Source: Xiphydria camelus
Lineage: Eukaryota > Arthropoda > Insecta > Hymenoptera > Xiphydriidae
Length of the DNA stretch: 64,000 bases
Assembly: GCA_963678675.1 (NCBI GenBank)
Contig: OY783199.1
Coordinates: 19,902,909 to 19,966,908, forward strand
Direction of reading: 5' to 3'
Under the pieces are notes generated by a model, which ran no database searches, had not been told where the DNA came from, and saw nothing but the letters and a program-made list of their open reading frames with translations. Shown here piece after piece: positions 34,124-46,213 of this stretch (its first letter is position 1; each line of letters starts with the position of its first letter). A program made the position numbers and the translations under genes.

Positions 34124-34897
34124 AAGATAATGGGGAAGTTTACTATTATACATAAGAGTTGTAGCCAGTAGAGGTTCCACCTCCGTTGGTTCCCATCGCT
34201 GTTTCCACCTCATCTGATTGGTTTAAATTTTAAAGAAGTGTCATGGTCGTTAACGTCTAACCAATCAGACTAAAAATCGGAGAACCAGCTGAGCTGGCGT
34301 TCTCTGGATCAGCTTGATAAGCAAGCTTCCCCATTGATAACGACCGAACAAAATATTTATCGAATCGTAAAGCCGCACGCGCCTGCGGACTTGGACCACT
34401 TTGCACCGCGCAACGCTCGAGAGCAACATTCGAGAAGAATTTCTTCGCGCGATAGTCAACTTCCCGTCTTCGAGGAAACCGAGCGAGGCCCGGTCGCGGA
34501 GGCTGGGGCGAGTCTTGCGAGATAAGGGACTATCATCACGCTGCAATGTCCGGTTCCTGCCCAAGGAGTGCTCCCGGAGATAATTTCTTTATCGTAAATT
34601 TCTCTGCCGCGTCTCTCGGACGCGCGGACCGAAAGAGAAGCGAAGGAGATAGGCGGCGGAGGAGGATGCGAGGAGGAAGGATAATTAAAACGGGAGAAAT
34701 CTCGGGCGAATCATCGTCATCGCGCGTAGGACGAGCTTCGCGACTGAATGGACCGGACGCACATTGTCTATCGTCTCGTCGTTCTCGCGCAACAGCAGCG
34801 CGACTGCGACGAAGCGTTGCGTTCGACGTAGAAATCGTGGTTTCGCGGAGCTGCCGAAATCGCCGAATCGGAAGACGAGCAAAAAAATCGTTCTTCT
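34124..34897. other. Unique stretch, no gene seen
   Basis: TGATTGGTTTAAATTTTAAAG and AACCAATCAGACT near 34216-34270 form a short inverted repeat. The 120-codon open frames on both strands at 34536-34932 are Arg/Ser-rich and overlap each other. Confidence 0.4.
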
Positions 34898-35739
34898 CCC
34901 CAAGTAGAAATGTCATCAGAAACTTCCGATGACGTATCAGAAATTGATAAGATATACTGCAAGGTTTTGTACTACGATATTTATAATCAAACTTGAATCC
35001 GATTCTGATTCGTAGAACTATATCACGTTGAGGTCAATTATAATTGGCCAAAATCTGATCAGATCACTAGGATTTAATTCTGGTCAGAAGTTCCTATCAG
35101 AAGCTGATCGAATTCGAGTCAATTGAAATCTCAATTCTCTCTAATTCGGCTAGTATTCTGGTTAGAAATTCCTATCCGAAACCGATCGGATTCGGATCAG
35201 ATGTAATCTTCAATTGGAATATCCAACCTGCCATGTCCATATCACACACACAGATCCGGATTTTTCGATCCTATCCAGATTACAAATCGCGTTACATTTC
35301 AGATCCGATTCTGATCAGACATCCGAATCAGACTCCGATCTGTAGTTCGCGGAATCTGTTTAGAACCTGATTCAAATCTAATGAAAATTTCTACTCGGTT
35401 AACTGACCAAAATCTTGTCAAATCACTAGGATTTAATTCTGGTCAGAAGTTGGAATCCGAAGCTGATCGGATTCGGATCAGATATAATCACAGTTGGAAT
35501 ACTAGATCAGATTCTCGTTTAGTAATTCGGATAGCATTCTGGTCAGAAATTCTGATCCGAAGGTTATCAGATTCGGAAATCAAATGTATTCTCAATTGGA
35601 ATATACAAACTGCCATGTCTGAATCAGATAAGGATTTTTCGATCTGGTCCCGATCAGACATCCGGATCAGACTCCGATCTGTAATTCACTGAATCTGTTC
35701 AAAATCTGATCCGAATCCAATGACAATTTCTACTTGGGT
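34898..35739 (-). mobile_element. MITE family J, tandem copies
   Basis: Opens CCCAAGTAGAAATGTCATC and closes ATTTCTACTTGGG; a third end, AAAATTTCTACTCGG, sits at 35384-35398. The part 35396-35739 repeats 35053-35395 (ATCACTAGGATTTAATTCTG, AAGCTGATCG, ACTGCCATGTC). This is one element plus a tandem partial duplicate of about 343 bp. Confidence 0.8.
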
Positions 35740-36432
35740 TAGCAGCGAAGAAAACTCGAGTCGCATCCACCGAGAGCGCGATCGCGATCCGGCAGCTCGT
35801 CGACTCCGCGTCTCGCGGTATAAAACGATATCGATTGGTCGTACAATGCGGGTGGATTATGGGTGGTCCGTCGGGCATGGAAAGGGTGAATCCGCGATGC
35901 ATTGTGCGCGCTGCGTCCGGTCAAACTTTTCATCGTTCCTCTCCGTGTTCCTCTCGCTCGCTCTTTTCCTCCTATTCCACCCTCTCCGCGTTAATCCCCT
36001 CTCCCTTTCTCCGCCGATAATTATCGCAGTCCGTCTCTGTTCGCCGTTTCCTCGGTCTTCCCAATGCTTGCGTCAAGCTCGAAAGCTCGCCGCGAGCGCT
36101 GGCATCTCTTTGCGCCCGCCGACTACCGCCCCCGATGCACCTACCCCGCGCCGCGATACCCGTGTATCATGCGTACGGTGGTTACCGCCACCGCCGCGCA
36201 TCTTGTGCAGCCGCGCCCCGCTTTTATTAAACGATGCGCGCCGATGCAATCGGAGAGGCTTGTAGACACGATGTCTGAAGGGTGAAACTCATATTGGGGA
36301 GCGAGGCGGCACACGAAGGTTGAACGCGGGTATCTTCTCGTTTATACAGATTGATAACGAGGGAGATGTACCATTCTTTTGAGGCGTGGCACACGCTTCG
36401 GTCATATTTTCAACGGATACACTCCGTGACTT
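35740..36432. other. Unique stretch, no gene seen
   Basis: C/T-rich 35935-36260. A 181-codon plus-strand frame at 35720-36265 starts within the J repeat, so coding is unlikely. Confidence 0.4.
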
Positions 36433-36813
36433 ATCGGATTCGGATCAGATTCTGAACGGATCTGTGAACTACAGATCAGAATCTGATCCGGATGGTCAGA
36501 TCAGAATCAAATCTGAAATGTAACAGAATTTCCAATCTGGATCGAATCGGAAAATTTTGATTTGATACAGATAGATATTCCTATTGAGACTACATCTGAT
36601 CCGAATCCGATCAGCCTGGGATCGGAACTCCTGACCAGAATTAAATCCTAATGATCTGACCACATTTTAGTCCTTATAACTGATCTCAACGTAACACAGT
36701 TCTACGGATCAAAATCGCATCCAAATCTGATCATAAATATCGCAGAACCGCGCAGAACATCTGATCCATTTCTGATCTTTCATCACAAGTCTTTGAAGAT
36801 ATTTCTACTCGAG
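36433..36813 (+). mobile_element. MITE family J, copy 3
   Basis: GGATTCGGATCAGATTCTGA, ACTACAGATCAGAATCTGAT and GGATCAAAATCGCATCCAAA follow the order of J copy 1. Ends AGATATTTCTACTCGAG. The left AGTAGAAATT terminus is missing. Confidence 0.8.
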
Positions 36814-37293
36814 TTCGCGCCCTCTTCGCTCATCGCAACCGCGAGTAGATGCCTATAGAAAATTGGTCGTCCGACCTGAATTCGATTGGGGAACGAATCG
36901 TAAATAGTTTTGCAAACTCGAGGGTTAGAGTGGGCATTCTTGGGCGTCGTCCCGCCATCTAGTAATTTATTTCTTGCCCGATTTCCGCGCCTGACCGCGA
37001 GGTTGACTTGCTCCGGGGGGGAGGGATTAATTTTCGTTTCTCCGCCGTCCCCCCGCGGCGCCGCCGCTGCCTCAACTATTCGGGAATCAATTAAACTATC
37101 GAGTCCACCAAGAGTGCGATTGACTCATTAATTTACAGCCTCGCACATCCCCGAGTGACACGCATTCCTGCCACGCGAGTCATTGATTAAGTTTCTCGAA
37201 CTTTAACGAGACTTTTAGCGAGACTCCGTTGATTCTTCTATATTTATCCTCCTGCTTAATCACATGTGCGTCGAGACCCGAGTTAATGTATGC
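36814..37293. other. Unique stretch, no gene seen
   Basis: No repeat or gene recognised. Confidence 0.4.
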
Positions 37294-37444
37294 TGTAAAA
37301 AACACAATTAATATACCCCATTTGTGAAATTTATAAGGGAAATTTCATAAGGAAATATATTAATTTTTATAATTACAGAGTACATTAATTTTCTAAAAGC
37401 TTTATGTAAAGATATATTCAAAATACACATTTTTACAGTATGTG
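37294..37444. mobile_element. Short element with CTGTAAAAA ends
   Basis: TATGCTGTAAAAAACAC and ACACATTTTTACAGTATG are terminal inverted repeats around an AT-rich 115-bp centre. Single copy in the window. Confidence 0.65.
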
Positions 37445-37477
37445 TATGATAACAATTCTACACCCTCCCTTCTCACG

Positions 37478-37532
37478 TTATAAATAACCCTCTTCTGCCA
37501 TTATAAATAACCCCTCATCGCGTTATAAATAA
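37478..37532 (+). repeat. Three-unit 22-23 bp minisatellite
   Basis: TTATAAATAA starts at 37478, 37501 and 37523, followed by CCC in the first two units. An inexact triplet array. Confidence 0.75.
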
Positions 37533-38482
37533 GAAATAGAGAATCAAGCACAGATTTGCGCAACGATCGCCGTAGCCAATTTCACCCTGAGCAAAGTTCC
37601 ACCATTGAACGGCCGTTTGAGGGAATAGGCTCGGGTGGTCAGGGTAACTCGACCCTCCCCCGCGTAACTGCACGCGAAATAAACGAATGAACGTACCATG
37701 TAGATTTGACGAATCTACGGCGTATTTCGAGGACGCCACATCGACGCGTGCGCGCCCATACATTCTCGCGGACAAACTATCCTATCCCCTACGGAGGGAG
37801 GTGCGCTGTGCATCCGTCGCCTATGGCTATACGCATCTGCGGAATCGTGAATAAAAGAAGATATCGGAAAAATGAAACTATCGAACGATTGATATACGGC
37901 AACGCGAAATTCCATGACGTGTGTTAATTTTTGAAAAAGGCTCGTCCGTAGCCTCTATCGATTTTTCTTCCCGACGCGGGAGGCGCGATGCGAATCGGGC
38001 AAATCTTGATTCGAATTAAGAGTCCGCGGACCATTTCGTTCTCGAGCTGTCCTCTCGAGCGAGTGGCGTCGCTATCGTGGCATCCAGGTGCACGCGCGCG
38101 CTTACAGGTAGCGCGAAAGACAGCAGATGGTGCGGGCCTCACCCCTCCTCAGTAGCGAGCGCGGTTTTGCTTAGGGTGGCGAACTACGACTACCGCTGTG
38201 TGCGTGCGAGAAGTGGCACAAGTCCCCCTTCCAACTTCTCCAGTGGGGTACACCCTGGAGCACGGGCCCACACGGCACGAGCACCTGGAGAGAGGAGGGG
38301 GAGGGTGGACCTTTCGATTCGGGCGGACGGAAGGAAGCGAGGGGTTGATCGACTCGAGACAGATCGATCGCCGACTCCGAACGTCGAAATGGGCATCGCC
38401 ACGGTCGCTCTTCCGCTTACTGTACTTCCTTTTGCTCCTTCTAATCGATTGTGGAAAAAGGTTTATATGTATCATATGAGAA
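37533..38482. other. Unique stretch, no gene seen
   Basis: CpG-rich at 38070-38420. A 165-codon plus-strand frame (38077-38574) runs into a K element, so it is not taken as coding. Confidence 0.4.
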
Positions 38483-38693
38483 AGGCTGAGCTTACTCGCC
38501 AGGAAAGAAACTTCAATTACTATTATCTTATTATCTATGAGCTTTCGGCTTTTATTTGTACAATTCTTGTTTAAAGATTACATTTTTATCTGCGACAAAG
38601 TCTTATATCGATGTAGGCTAAAAATTCATAAATAATGCGATAATAGGGATTAAAGTTTCTTCCCTGGCGAGTAAGTTTAGCCTCATGCGTTAA
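38483..38693. mobile_element. Family K, long form 1
   Basis: AGGCTGAGCTTACTCGCCAG to CTGGCGAGTAAGTTTAGCCT, then GAAAGAAACTTCAAT / ATTAAAGTTTCTTCC, then the K core (TTATCTTATTATC...GCGATAATAGGG). Arms are about 90 bp. The short K copies correspond to the inner part of this structure. Confidence 0.9.
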
Positions 38694-38732
38694 GTAGGCT
38701 TATTGATACGAATTCATCTGCTTTAGTGTATA

Positions 38733-38978
38733 CACTGAGAAAAAAAAGTTTACTTGTAGTTAATAAATGTTTGTTTAAATATGGCGAAAGAAACATTTTA
38801 TTGGGCCAAGTAAATATTTGTTACCTAATTAGTATTACGACATTTATTTGATATAATTAAATCCTTTGAGGCAATCATTTGAAGAAAATAAGCATTTTAA
38901 TTCTCATCCTAACGAAATATTCATTTCGCCTTATTTGAAATGATATTTATTAACTATTAATAAATTGTCTTCTCAGTG
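38733..38978. mobile_element. MITE family E, copy 1
   Basis: CACTGAGAAAAAAAAGTTTAC to TAAATTGTCTTCTCAGTG. TAGTTAATAAATGTTTGTTTAAATATGGCGAAAGAAACATTTT (positions 38758-38800) is mirrored by 38915-38965. Same terminal heptamer as family A but an unrelated interior; second copy at 62939-63196. Confidence 0.88.
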
Positions 38979-39143
38979 TGCGAGTAATCGTCCGTTGTAC
39001 AATAATTGCAGGGGTTGAATATTATTCTTATATTTACTTCATGTTCTACTTTACGTTCATGCCTAATTCTATGCCTATTTGAGTATTTGCTATAAAGCAA
39101 TACGCATCACACACATATTACAAAACGAATCATCGTAATTCTA

Positions 39144-39375
39144 CACTGAGAAAAATAAACGATCTTTTTTATTCTAACCAAAATACTAGTAAGTTGAACC
39201 AAATATTCAGTTATTCTAATTATATATTTAATTATTCTAACTACATGTATAGTTATTTTCTAATCATATATAATGATCAGTTTAACCAAACAAATGGAGA
39301 ATCCATATTTCACCAAACAGTTTGGTTATGGTTACCAGGATTTTTGTTTAATTGACTAGGTTTTTTTTCTCAGTA
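39144..39375 (+). mobile_element. MITE family A, copy 5
   Basis: CACTGAGAAAAATAAACG to TTTTTTTTCTCAGTA within TA flanks. A left-end deletion removes the GACAAAACGCATC block. The right end and 25 bp beyond it closely match A copy 10. Confidence 0.9.
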
Positions 39376-40112
39376 TACGCGTGACCTTCTTGACAAATTA
39401 TTCCCAATAAACACGACGGGAAGAGAAGTATCTAAATTCGTCGTCGTATTGACACACAGCGCGAAGGGGCAATTGCCTTAAACGGCGGTAGAGAGACAAG
39501 ACGACGAGAAAGGTGTGGGCACGGAGAGGTTGGTTGGAATTAAGAGGGAGAAAGTGTGCGAGGCGCGCGTGGAATAGGGCGGACAAGCCGAGTCGGATGG
39601 TGGTGGTGGTGGTAGTGTGCTTAGTCCGCTCGTGAGGCTATATACGAGAAAAGCCGAGAAAAGCGCAAGAGAGCTCTTTTTCCAGGGTTCCGAAGTAAGT
39701 GGCTACATCGCATATACCGCGCGCGGCACGTAAGTCCACAGGTGTCCGCGGACAATGACGCGTGCGACGCGCGGGGGTGCGCGCGAGTCCTCTGGGGCAG
39801 AGGGGGTGTCTCTTAATTTCCGTGCACCGGGACAAAGGGAGAAAAGGAAAACACGCGTGCACGCGGCGGGGGAGAGAGACGGACGTAGAGCCGGTCCTCT
39901 CTTTAGCCGGTGGAGACGGAAAATAAAAAACAAACGGGGCGAGCGCGCGAGGGTACGAAGACCTTCTTGGCGCATGATTAGCGAGGCCTTCGTGCCCGTA
40001 TGCTCATTGCACCCACGTCGTTGATGCACTGCGGTTGAATGTTCGACAATTTTCAGGAGGGATGAGAATGCTTTTCTAAAAAATAACGAGTGTATTCTCT
40101 GATCAGATTTGA
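39376..40112. other. Unique stretch, no gene seen
   Basis: GC-rich 39560-40030. CCGAAGTAAGTGGC near 39690 resembles a splice donor. Open frames on both strands overlap. Confidence 0.4.
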
Positions 40113-40246
40113 CCGCTGTTATCTCGTTATCTACGAACTTGGAGCGAATTTGGTATAATACTTTTTTTGAAGATCAAGTTGCGATCTACGAAAAAGTACT
40201 TTACTGATATAAGTGAAAAGTTTACGGATAACGGAATATAATCATG
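40113..40246. mobile_element. Hairpin MITE family K, copy 4
   Basis: CCGCTGTTATCTCGTTATCT, TTTGGTATAATACTTTTTTTG and CTACGAAAAAGTACTTTAC follow the K order. The right stem (ACGGAATATAATCATG) is diverged. Confidence 0.8.
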
Positions 40247-40302
40247 ATTGAAGTCGATCGGAATAGTAATACCAGTTCATTGTATGCTTATTATCTTCAA
40301 TT

Positions 40303-40649
40303 CGGTTCTAAAAATTTTTTTTTTAATTGCAGATTCGACAAATTTGAAAAAAAATTATTAGCCCCATATTTTTTCATTTTGTATTTTTCGCCTTATCAAA
40401 GCTGGAAAACGACATTTTGAAATGCAGCTATGTTATAGTCTAGTAAAACTATCTCTCACGCACTCGTTGCTCAGCATAAATGCGTCTCTCTGCCTTTTCG
40501 ATGACGTCACAATGTTACAGAGAGAAACGCACTTATAACTCGGCGATTAATTATTTTTTCGAACCGTTTCTTTTTCATTGGTTATTGAATATGTATACGG
40601 ATTACGAATTAAATTTAAAAATATAAATATCTTTTTTATGTTGAGACCG
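40303..40649 (-). mobile_element. MITE family N, copy 2
   Basis: CGGTTCTAAAAATTTTTTTT to TTTATGTTGAGACCG, aligning over its length with the reverse complement of 1878-2219. AATT precedes the left end. Blocks TCGATGACGTCAC and ACAGAGAGAAACGCACTTAT are strongly conserved with N1. Confidence 0.83.
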
Positions 40650-41398
40650 TTAATTAATGCCTCAGGTGGATCCGATAAAAATAACGGAGACAATTGGTTC
40701 GTATCGCATTCATCTTTCTACATTAAATTCTTTTGAAATGTAGGACACCAAATGTCACCGGAGACTGCGGTAGCTGTCGAGATACGCAAAGTAGAAGTGT
40801 ACACGGGGGAGCCGGAGATCGGCAGACGAACCCATCGCATTCGGGGGGGGTGCAGCGGAGCTCGAATTTCCAAATTAATTCTATCCTCGATGGTGGCATT
40901 GTCTCCCGCGTTCCAATTTCGACATCTGTCGATAAACAGAGAGACAGACGGAGGCAGCTGGAAAAAGCGCATCGCCTTTCTCGAGTTACTCGCTGCGCGG
41001 CACTCTCACCCACGTATCTCCTCCTCCCGTCTCTGTCTATTCGTCCATTGATAATCTATAATCCTCCGAAGATCATCTGCTCGAGGGCGCATCAGCCCCA
41101 AGACACTCGGAACCGCCCCGGCGACCGCACTACGGCGTGCTTCCGCGACCCCCTTGTTTGGTCGACGTGTCGGCAAAATCTTTATGGTTTTAAAAGAAAA
41201 CTTCCATTGTAGAGATGCGGAACTTTTTATCTCCGGATGGATCGAGCGATATTTACTGGATTGTTGTACCTGTTTCCGAGGGAATTAGCTTATCTCTTCT
41301 TAATCTTCGGTAGCCTCACCGTAAATATCATGCTTACTTTGGATTCATTATCAGGCGACCGTTTAAGGGCAATTATACGGCAATTACATTATCTTGAC
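40650..41398. other. Unique stretch, no gene seen
   Basis: A 159-codon plus-strand frame at 40733-41212 and a 96-codon minus frame overlap. Neither has a recognisable domain. Confidence 0.4.
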
Positions 41399-41641
41399 AT
41401 ATAGACTGATACCAATAAATGTTACTTTTTTTATAATAAAATAGGTACACATAAGGGTTTTCGGATGTTCCTACCGTGCTAAAGAACAATTTTCCTTAGA
41501 AACAAGTAGATTGTAATGTAAGCAATAACGATTTAATGTTTTCGAAAGAAAAATTGCTATACCACACTGTAAAAATATTCGTAAATCCTCCCGTGTTTAT
41601 CTTTTATTATAGATCCAATAAAATTAACAGTCTTTCCGTAT
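41399..41641. mobile_element. Palindromic family M, copy 3
   Basis: ATATAGACTGATACCAATAA pairs loosely with AATTAACAGTCTTTCCGTATAT. TATAATAAAATAGGTACACATAAGGG is mirrored by CCTCCCGTGTTTATCTTTTATTATA. AAGAACAATTTTCCTTAGAAACAAGTAG is the M core. Confidence 0.83.
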
Positions 41642-41732
41642 ATCTTGGAAAATTTTCAACTTATTTTTATTCCGTCATAATTTCTTCCTCATCTATTCAT
41701 TAATAATTAGCTGTAGCAACATTTTGATACTG

Positions 41733-42410
41733 TACTGAGAGAAAAATCTGATTGAAAGAACTATAATTTAACCAAAAGTTTTGGTCGATCTTGACGCCAA
41801 CTGTAATTCCATAATTCTAAGCATTGAAATTCTAGTTATAGTAAGAAGTGATTATGTGACTGTTGTGCAATTAGATGAACCTGCAGCATAATCGATAAAT
41901 ATTCCCAACTATTATTTTCTTTGTACATAGTTGACACTACCATGCAATAATATTATTGATCTGCTTTTGTAGTTAATTTAACCATGATGCATGACTATCA
42001 TAATCTATAATATAACTATTACTATACCCATGTAACAAAAAAATATTTCAGTTGCATTCATGGTCTGTTTATTCATAAATATATGATCATATACTGAAAA
42101 AATAACCTAATTAATTTAACCAAACTATTGGAAACCATAACCAAACGATTTGGTAAAATATGAATTCTCCATCTGTTTGGTTAGACTGACCATTTTCTGA
42201 TTAGAATAACTAAACATGCAGTTAAAATAATTAAACATATAGTTAGCATGACTAAATATTTGGTTCAACTTACTAGTATTTTGGTTAGAATAACTAAATT
42301 CGTTTAACCAAATGTATTTTGTCATTTTAACCAAGGTATTTCTCTCAATGTAGTAACCAGACAAATTCAACCTTGCGTTTATAGTCGTTTTACCCACCTT
42401 TCTCTCAGTA
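41733..42410 (+). mobile_element. MITE family B, copy 2, carrying A copy 6
   Basis: TACTGAGAGAAAAATCTG to CACCTTTCTCTCAGTA, about 417 bp once the nested A is removed. It matches the split B copy at 27315-28333 in reverse orientation. B copy 1 has no A element at this point but has a C element about 20 bp away. Confidence 0.88.
42092..42350 (-). mobile_element. MITE family A, copy 6, inserted in B
   Basis: TACTGAAAAAATAACC to GTATTTCTCTCAATG, full length, TA on both sides. The element's own plus strand carries the same 66-codon open stretch seen in copies 10 and 14. Confidence 0.93.
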
Positions 42411-44081
42411 TAAAGCGTTTGGACCTATAATATTATTAAAAAGAGTAATCAATTTTGCAATACTTATTAAACGTTACATTTTTTAAAATTCTGCAGTAAC
42501 CAAGTCCCGCGGCCGTTTCCAAATCTTATGCAAAATAATCGTCGAGTGATCTCGATCTTCTCCTACCGGAGTTCCGTGTACCTCTCTGGCGAACAGCGGG
42601 GGACTCCCCTCGTCAAAAGACACTCGGCTGGTTCGACTTCGTGCTCGTGGTCTGCATATTCTGAATGGAAATCGGATCTCCGGGCCCTTTTGTCGGGTGG
42701 CGCGGTGTGCGGGCGGAAGATCGTGATCGAAGAGGCCGCTCTTCGTCCCGGAAGGATGTGGATCCTTTCGGGATGTTGACATAACAGTCGCATCGCTTTA
42801 AATATTTATCTCGAAGGGGCGGGCACGCTTTCGGTCGACAATGGAGCGTCCCTCCGTCTCGCTCGGAAACCCGTCGGAAAGTCTTCGACGGAAGTCCATA
42901 CTATCGACATCCGCCACCGTCATCGTCGTCGTTTAGCTGGAAAGGAACGGGCGTTATTACGCGTACCCGGATGGGGATCAAAAGAATTCGTGGCGTTCGC
43001 GATAAAGCGCGCGGGTAAACAAGTATGCATATAGACGTCAGTTTGCGCCACTCTTCTCGCCAGACCTTCTCGTTGACATTCTCCCTCCTCCCGATCGGCA
43101 GCGGCAGCATCGCAGGGGCGCGTGCCTCGCCCTCTGGGAAAACAGAGGTGTCGCTCTTCCTCAAAGAGCCCTTCGACGTCGCACCCACACCACCGTCGTC
43201 TTCCCGCCTCGAAAGATCTTGAAACTCCGCAGATATTCCACCCCGAGAAAGTATCTCCCATCCCCGTCGTTGTCACGCGGCTAAGAAAGCACTTTATCTT
43301 GGCCCTCGTTGGCCGGGTCTCTCGATGGGTTGGCTCCGGAAAAGCGTCAACAGGTTAAGACACCGTTCAACCCCGGATTCGAATCTTCGCCCCGTCTCCG
43401 TCCCTTATCCGCGCGAGACGGCGGGTGGTGATTCTCCCCGCGCGCATCCCCTTCCGCGGGAGGATTTTCCCCCAAGATTTTCCGGGCGGTAAGGTACGGA
43501 AAAGGATGGGGAATGGGGAGGAAGGAGGACCTGTTGAGCTAAGAAACCAAGTCGAGGGGAGAACGGCGGCGACGGTGGTGTTTTCTTACGACACCCGAAC
43601 CACCCCGGGGGAATAAGATATCAACTTGTTGCTCGAGAAAGAGAGAGGGGGGGGGGAGAAAGTGAGTTGGAGTGGTTGAGATGGGCCAAGGAAATTGTGG
43701 AGGAGGAGGAGGGTGGTCTTATTTTATTATTTAGAAGGAGCCGCGCGCGGCACGCGAGGCCTCCGCATCGTTTCGGCCACGAATTAGGGGCGCTTTTTAG
43801 CGGCGCTTAATACCGCTGATAAGACTAAGACGCCTCCGGCGCCTGGAGTGCGCCTACAGGTGTTTGTGGCGCGAGAAGATAGCGCCTAGATAATTTATGA
43901 TTATCGCGGCAGCGTAGAATTAACCGCGGTTCGTTTCGTTTCCTTTGTCGAGAGAGCCGAGAGGGTGGATGGAATAAATTTCAATCGCGGAGGAATATAC
44001 GCGATACGCCGCGGTGTCAGCGAATTTTCCGTAGCGATTAATTAACGCCGAAACTCGGGAAAACGCCATGGTGCCGGAATG
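42411..44081. other. CpG-rich unique stretch, no gene seen
   Basis: GC-rich with a poly-G run near 43650. Open frames of 60-118 codons on both strands overlap. A possible donor (GGCGGTAAGG near 43487) has no supported exon. Confidence 0.4.
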
Positions 44082-44176
44082 CACTGAAAAAAATATATCG
44101 TTGTAGGTAATGTAATTCTACAAGCTGCAAGGATATTGCAGAGTAACGATTGTGATTAGTATGTGCATTTCAACTG
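44082..44176 (+). mobile_element. Possible family G-like fragment
   Basis: CACTGAAAAAAATATATCG resembles the left end of G. AGTATGTGCATTTCAACTG runs directly into A copy 7. No right terminus is found, so either A copy 7 interrupts it or it is a solo end. Confidence 0.35.
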
Positions 44177-44408
44177 CACTGAGAAAAATAATTAGGTTAG
44201 AATGACAAAACGCATATAGCTAAATGCATTTAGTCATTCTAACCAAAATACTGATTAGTTGAACCAAGTATTTAGTTATTTTGACCAAATGTTTAGTTAT
44301 TCTAACCAGAAAGTGGTCAGTTTAAGCAAACAGATGGAGGATCCATATTTCAGCAAACAGTTCGATCATCGTTTTCAAAATTAAATTGACCAAATTTTTG
44401 TCTCAATG
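44177..44408 (+). mobile_element. MITE family A, copy 7
   Basis: CACTGAGAAAAATAATTAGG to AAATTTTTGTCTCAATG, TG on both sides. About 30 bp shorter than full length near the right end. Confidence 0.92.
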
Positions 44409-44576
44409 TGATAGAATACCCGTATTCTAATCGTGGTGAAAAGAAAAGATGTGTGTTGATAAAATCTTCTATTCTTAAATATTTAGGAATCAGAGATTGA
44501 AACATTATGACAGCCTCGATGAAGCGATTTATTCTACTAAAGTTATAAATTTTATGCTTGTTGTTAGAAGAAACTA

Positions 44577-44836
44577 CCTTAAGAAAAATAACCTAGCCAT
44601 TTTAATTAAAATCTTGGAGACCATAACCAAACCGTTTGATGAAATATGGATCCTCCATCTGTTTGGTTAGACTAACCATTTTCTAATTAGAATAACTAGA
44701 CATGTAGTTAGAATAACTAAACATATAGTAAAAATAACTAAATATTTGGTTCAACTTACTAGTATTATAATCAGAATAACTAAACTCGTTTAACCAGACG
44801 CGTTTTGTCATTTAAACCAAGTTATTTTTCTCAGTG
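44577..44836 (-). mobile_element. MITE family A, copy 8
   Basis: CCTTAAGAAAAATAACC to AGTTATTTTTCTCAGTG, near full length, minus orientation. The left terminal heptamer is mutated. Confidence 0.92.
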
Positions 44837-44967
44837 TATCGTGCAAGGTACTAAGAATAGTTGTATCGCTGTTTTGAAACGAAAATATCTGAAATAAGAA
44901 CTTGATTCATGGCTGAAGGATATAGATCCTCTTAACGATCTAAAATTTAAAAATAATTTTATTGGTA

Positions 44968-45227
44968 CACTCAAAAGTAACTTGGTTGAAATGACAAAAC
45001 GCATCTGATTAAACAAGTTTAATCCTTCTAACCAAAATACTAGTGAATCGAACCAAATATTTAGTTATTCTATCTACATGTTCAGTTGTTCCAACTACAC
45101 GTCTAGTTATTCTAACCAGAAAATGATCAGTCAAACCAAACAGATGAAGGATCCATATTTCACCAAATGGCTTGGTCATCATCACTTGGATTTCGGTTAA
45201 ATTGGCTAAGTTATTTTTCTTAGAGTG
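44968..45227 (+). mobile_element. MITE family A, copy 9
   Basis: CACTCAAAAGTAACTTGG to AGTTATTTTTCTTAGAGTG, near full length with decayed ends. GGATCCATATTTCACCAAAT is retained. Confidence 0.9.
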
Positions 45228-46061
45228 CGCCCATTTTTGTCAGTGTGCGTTTGAGCACCCAACTCGGAAAGAGAATTCGTCGCGCCGGTTGCCGCACAGC
45301 TTCGCGGCAATCACGCAAGACCATTAAACGCGTCTCCGGGGACGACGCAATTAAAATGACGAGGGCGTAAAACTACCACCGGCCGGTCGAGTTTACCACG
45401 CGCCGTTAACACGCCAGATTCCACGCCATGTCTAGGAAGGAAGAAGCCTAATCGTCGCGCGAATGCGTTGAGCGTATACGTATTTCCGTTTAACGTATTG
45501 GGCGATGTATATGTATATATCTGCCTCGGAGGTTCATCGCTTTCCCGGTGAGAAACTTGGTCGAGGGGGTGTCGCGCTGCTTGGAAGACACTTGTTGAAC
45601 GTTCGGCTCGGATAAGATTGTCCGAGCTAAGAAGCCACTTGTTGCCTAAGGAGGGTGCGGTGTCCTGTTCGGGGATACTCGCATACCTATATATAAGGAA
45701 ACGGAGGGGTGAAGGATATCGGATCTCTTACGCGTTTCTTGTCTACTTATATCTTGTCGTTCAATCGTCAAATATTTGTTCGTCCCGAATGAATTTTATT
45801 CCATCCAAAACGTTCCTTCTCTTTATCTTCCACGCGAGTAGGTATGTATATCTCCAGACGCGCATTGCTGCACGCCGATGCGACTTCCAGATTAGCCAAG
45901 AGGGGCGTCTCTTCGCGGAGGGCCACGTGTCGCAGGATACCGCTTTCCAGACTCACAACGCCCATGTCCGATACGCAGCTACGATCGAAAATTCAACTGA
46001 CTATCGAATGTCGCTCGCGAGAAGAAAGAGGCGTCGAGCTGTTTGGCAAATAGAATAACGT
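45228..46061. other. Unique stretch with an unassigned 146-codon frame
   Basis: A plus-strand frame at 45618-46058 (146 codons) has hydrophobic and basic segments but no domain that I recognise. It ends just before K copy 5, and no splice context supports it. Confidence 0.35.
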
Positions 46062-46213
46062 TCGCTTCGGTCGCGATTATCTCGTTCCACGTGAACATTT
46101 TGCCCACATCGATAAGGAACAGTTTTGTAGATCGAAATATATTCTTCAGAAAAGTATTATACCAATTTACTCCAAAAGTCCACGGGTTACAAGAGAATCG
46201 CTACCGAAGCGGA
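46062..46213. mobile_element. Hairpin MITE family K, copy 5
   Basis: TTCGCTTCGGTCGCGATTAT and CTCGTTCC at the left pair with GAGAATCGCTACCGAAGCGG at the right. AAAGTATTATACCAATTTAC sits in the centre. Confidence 0.85.

Noticed and set aside
45618..46058. 146-codon frame as a possible gene
   Set aside because: No recognisable domain; ends at a K element. Left as an unassigned stretch.
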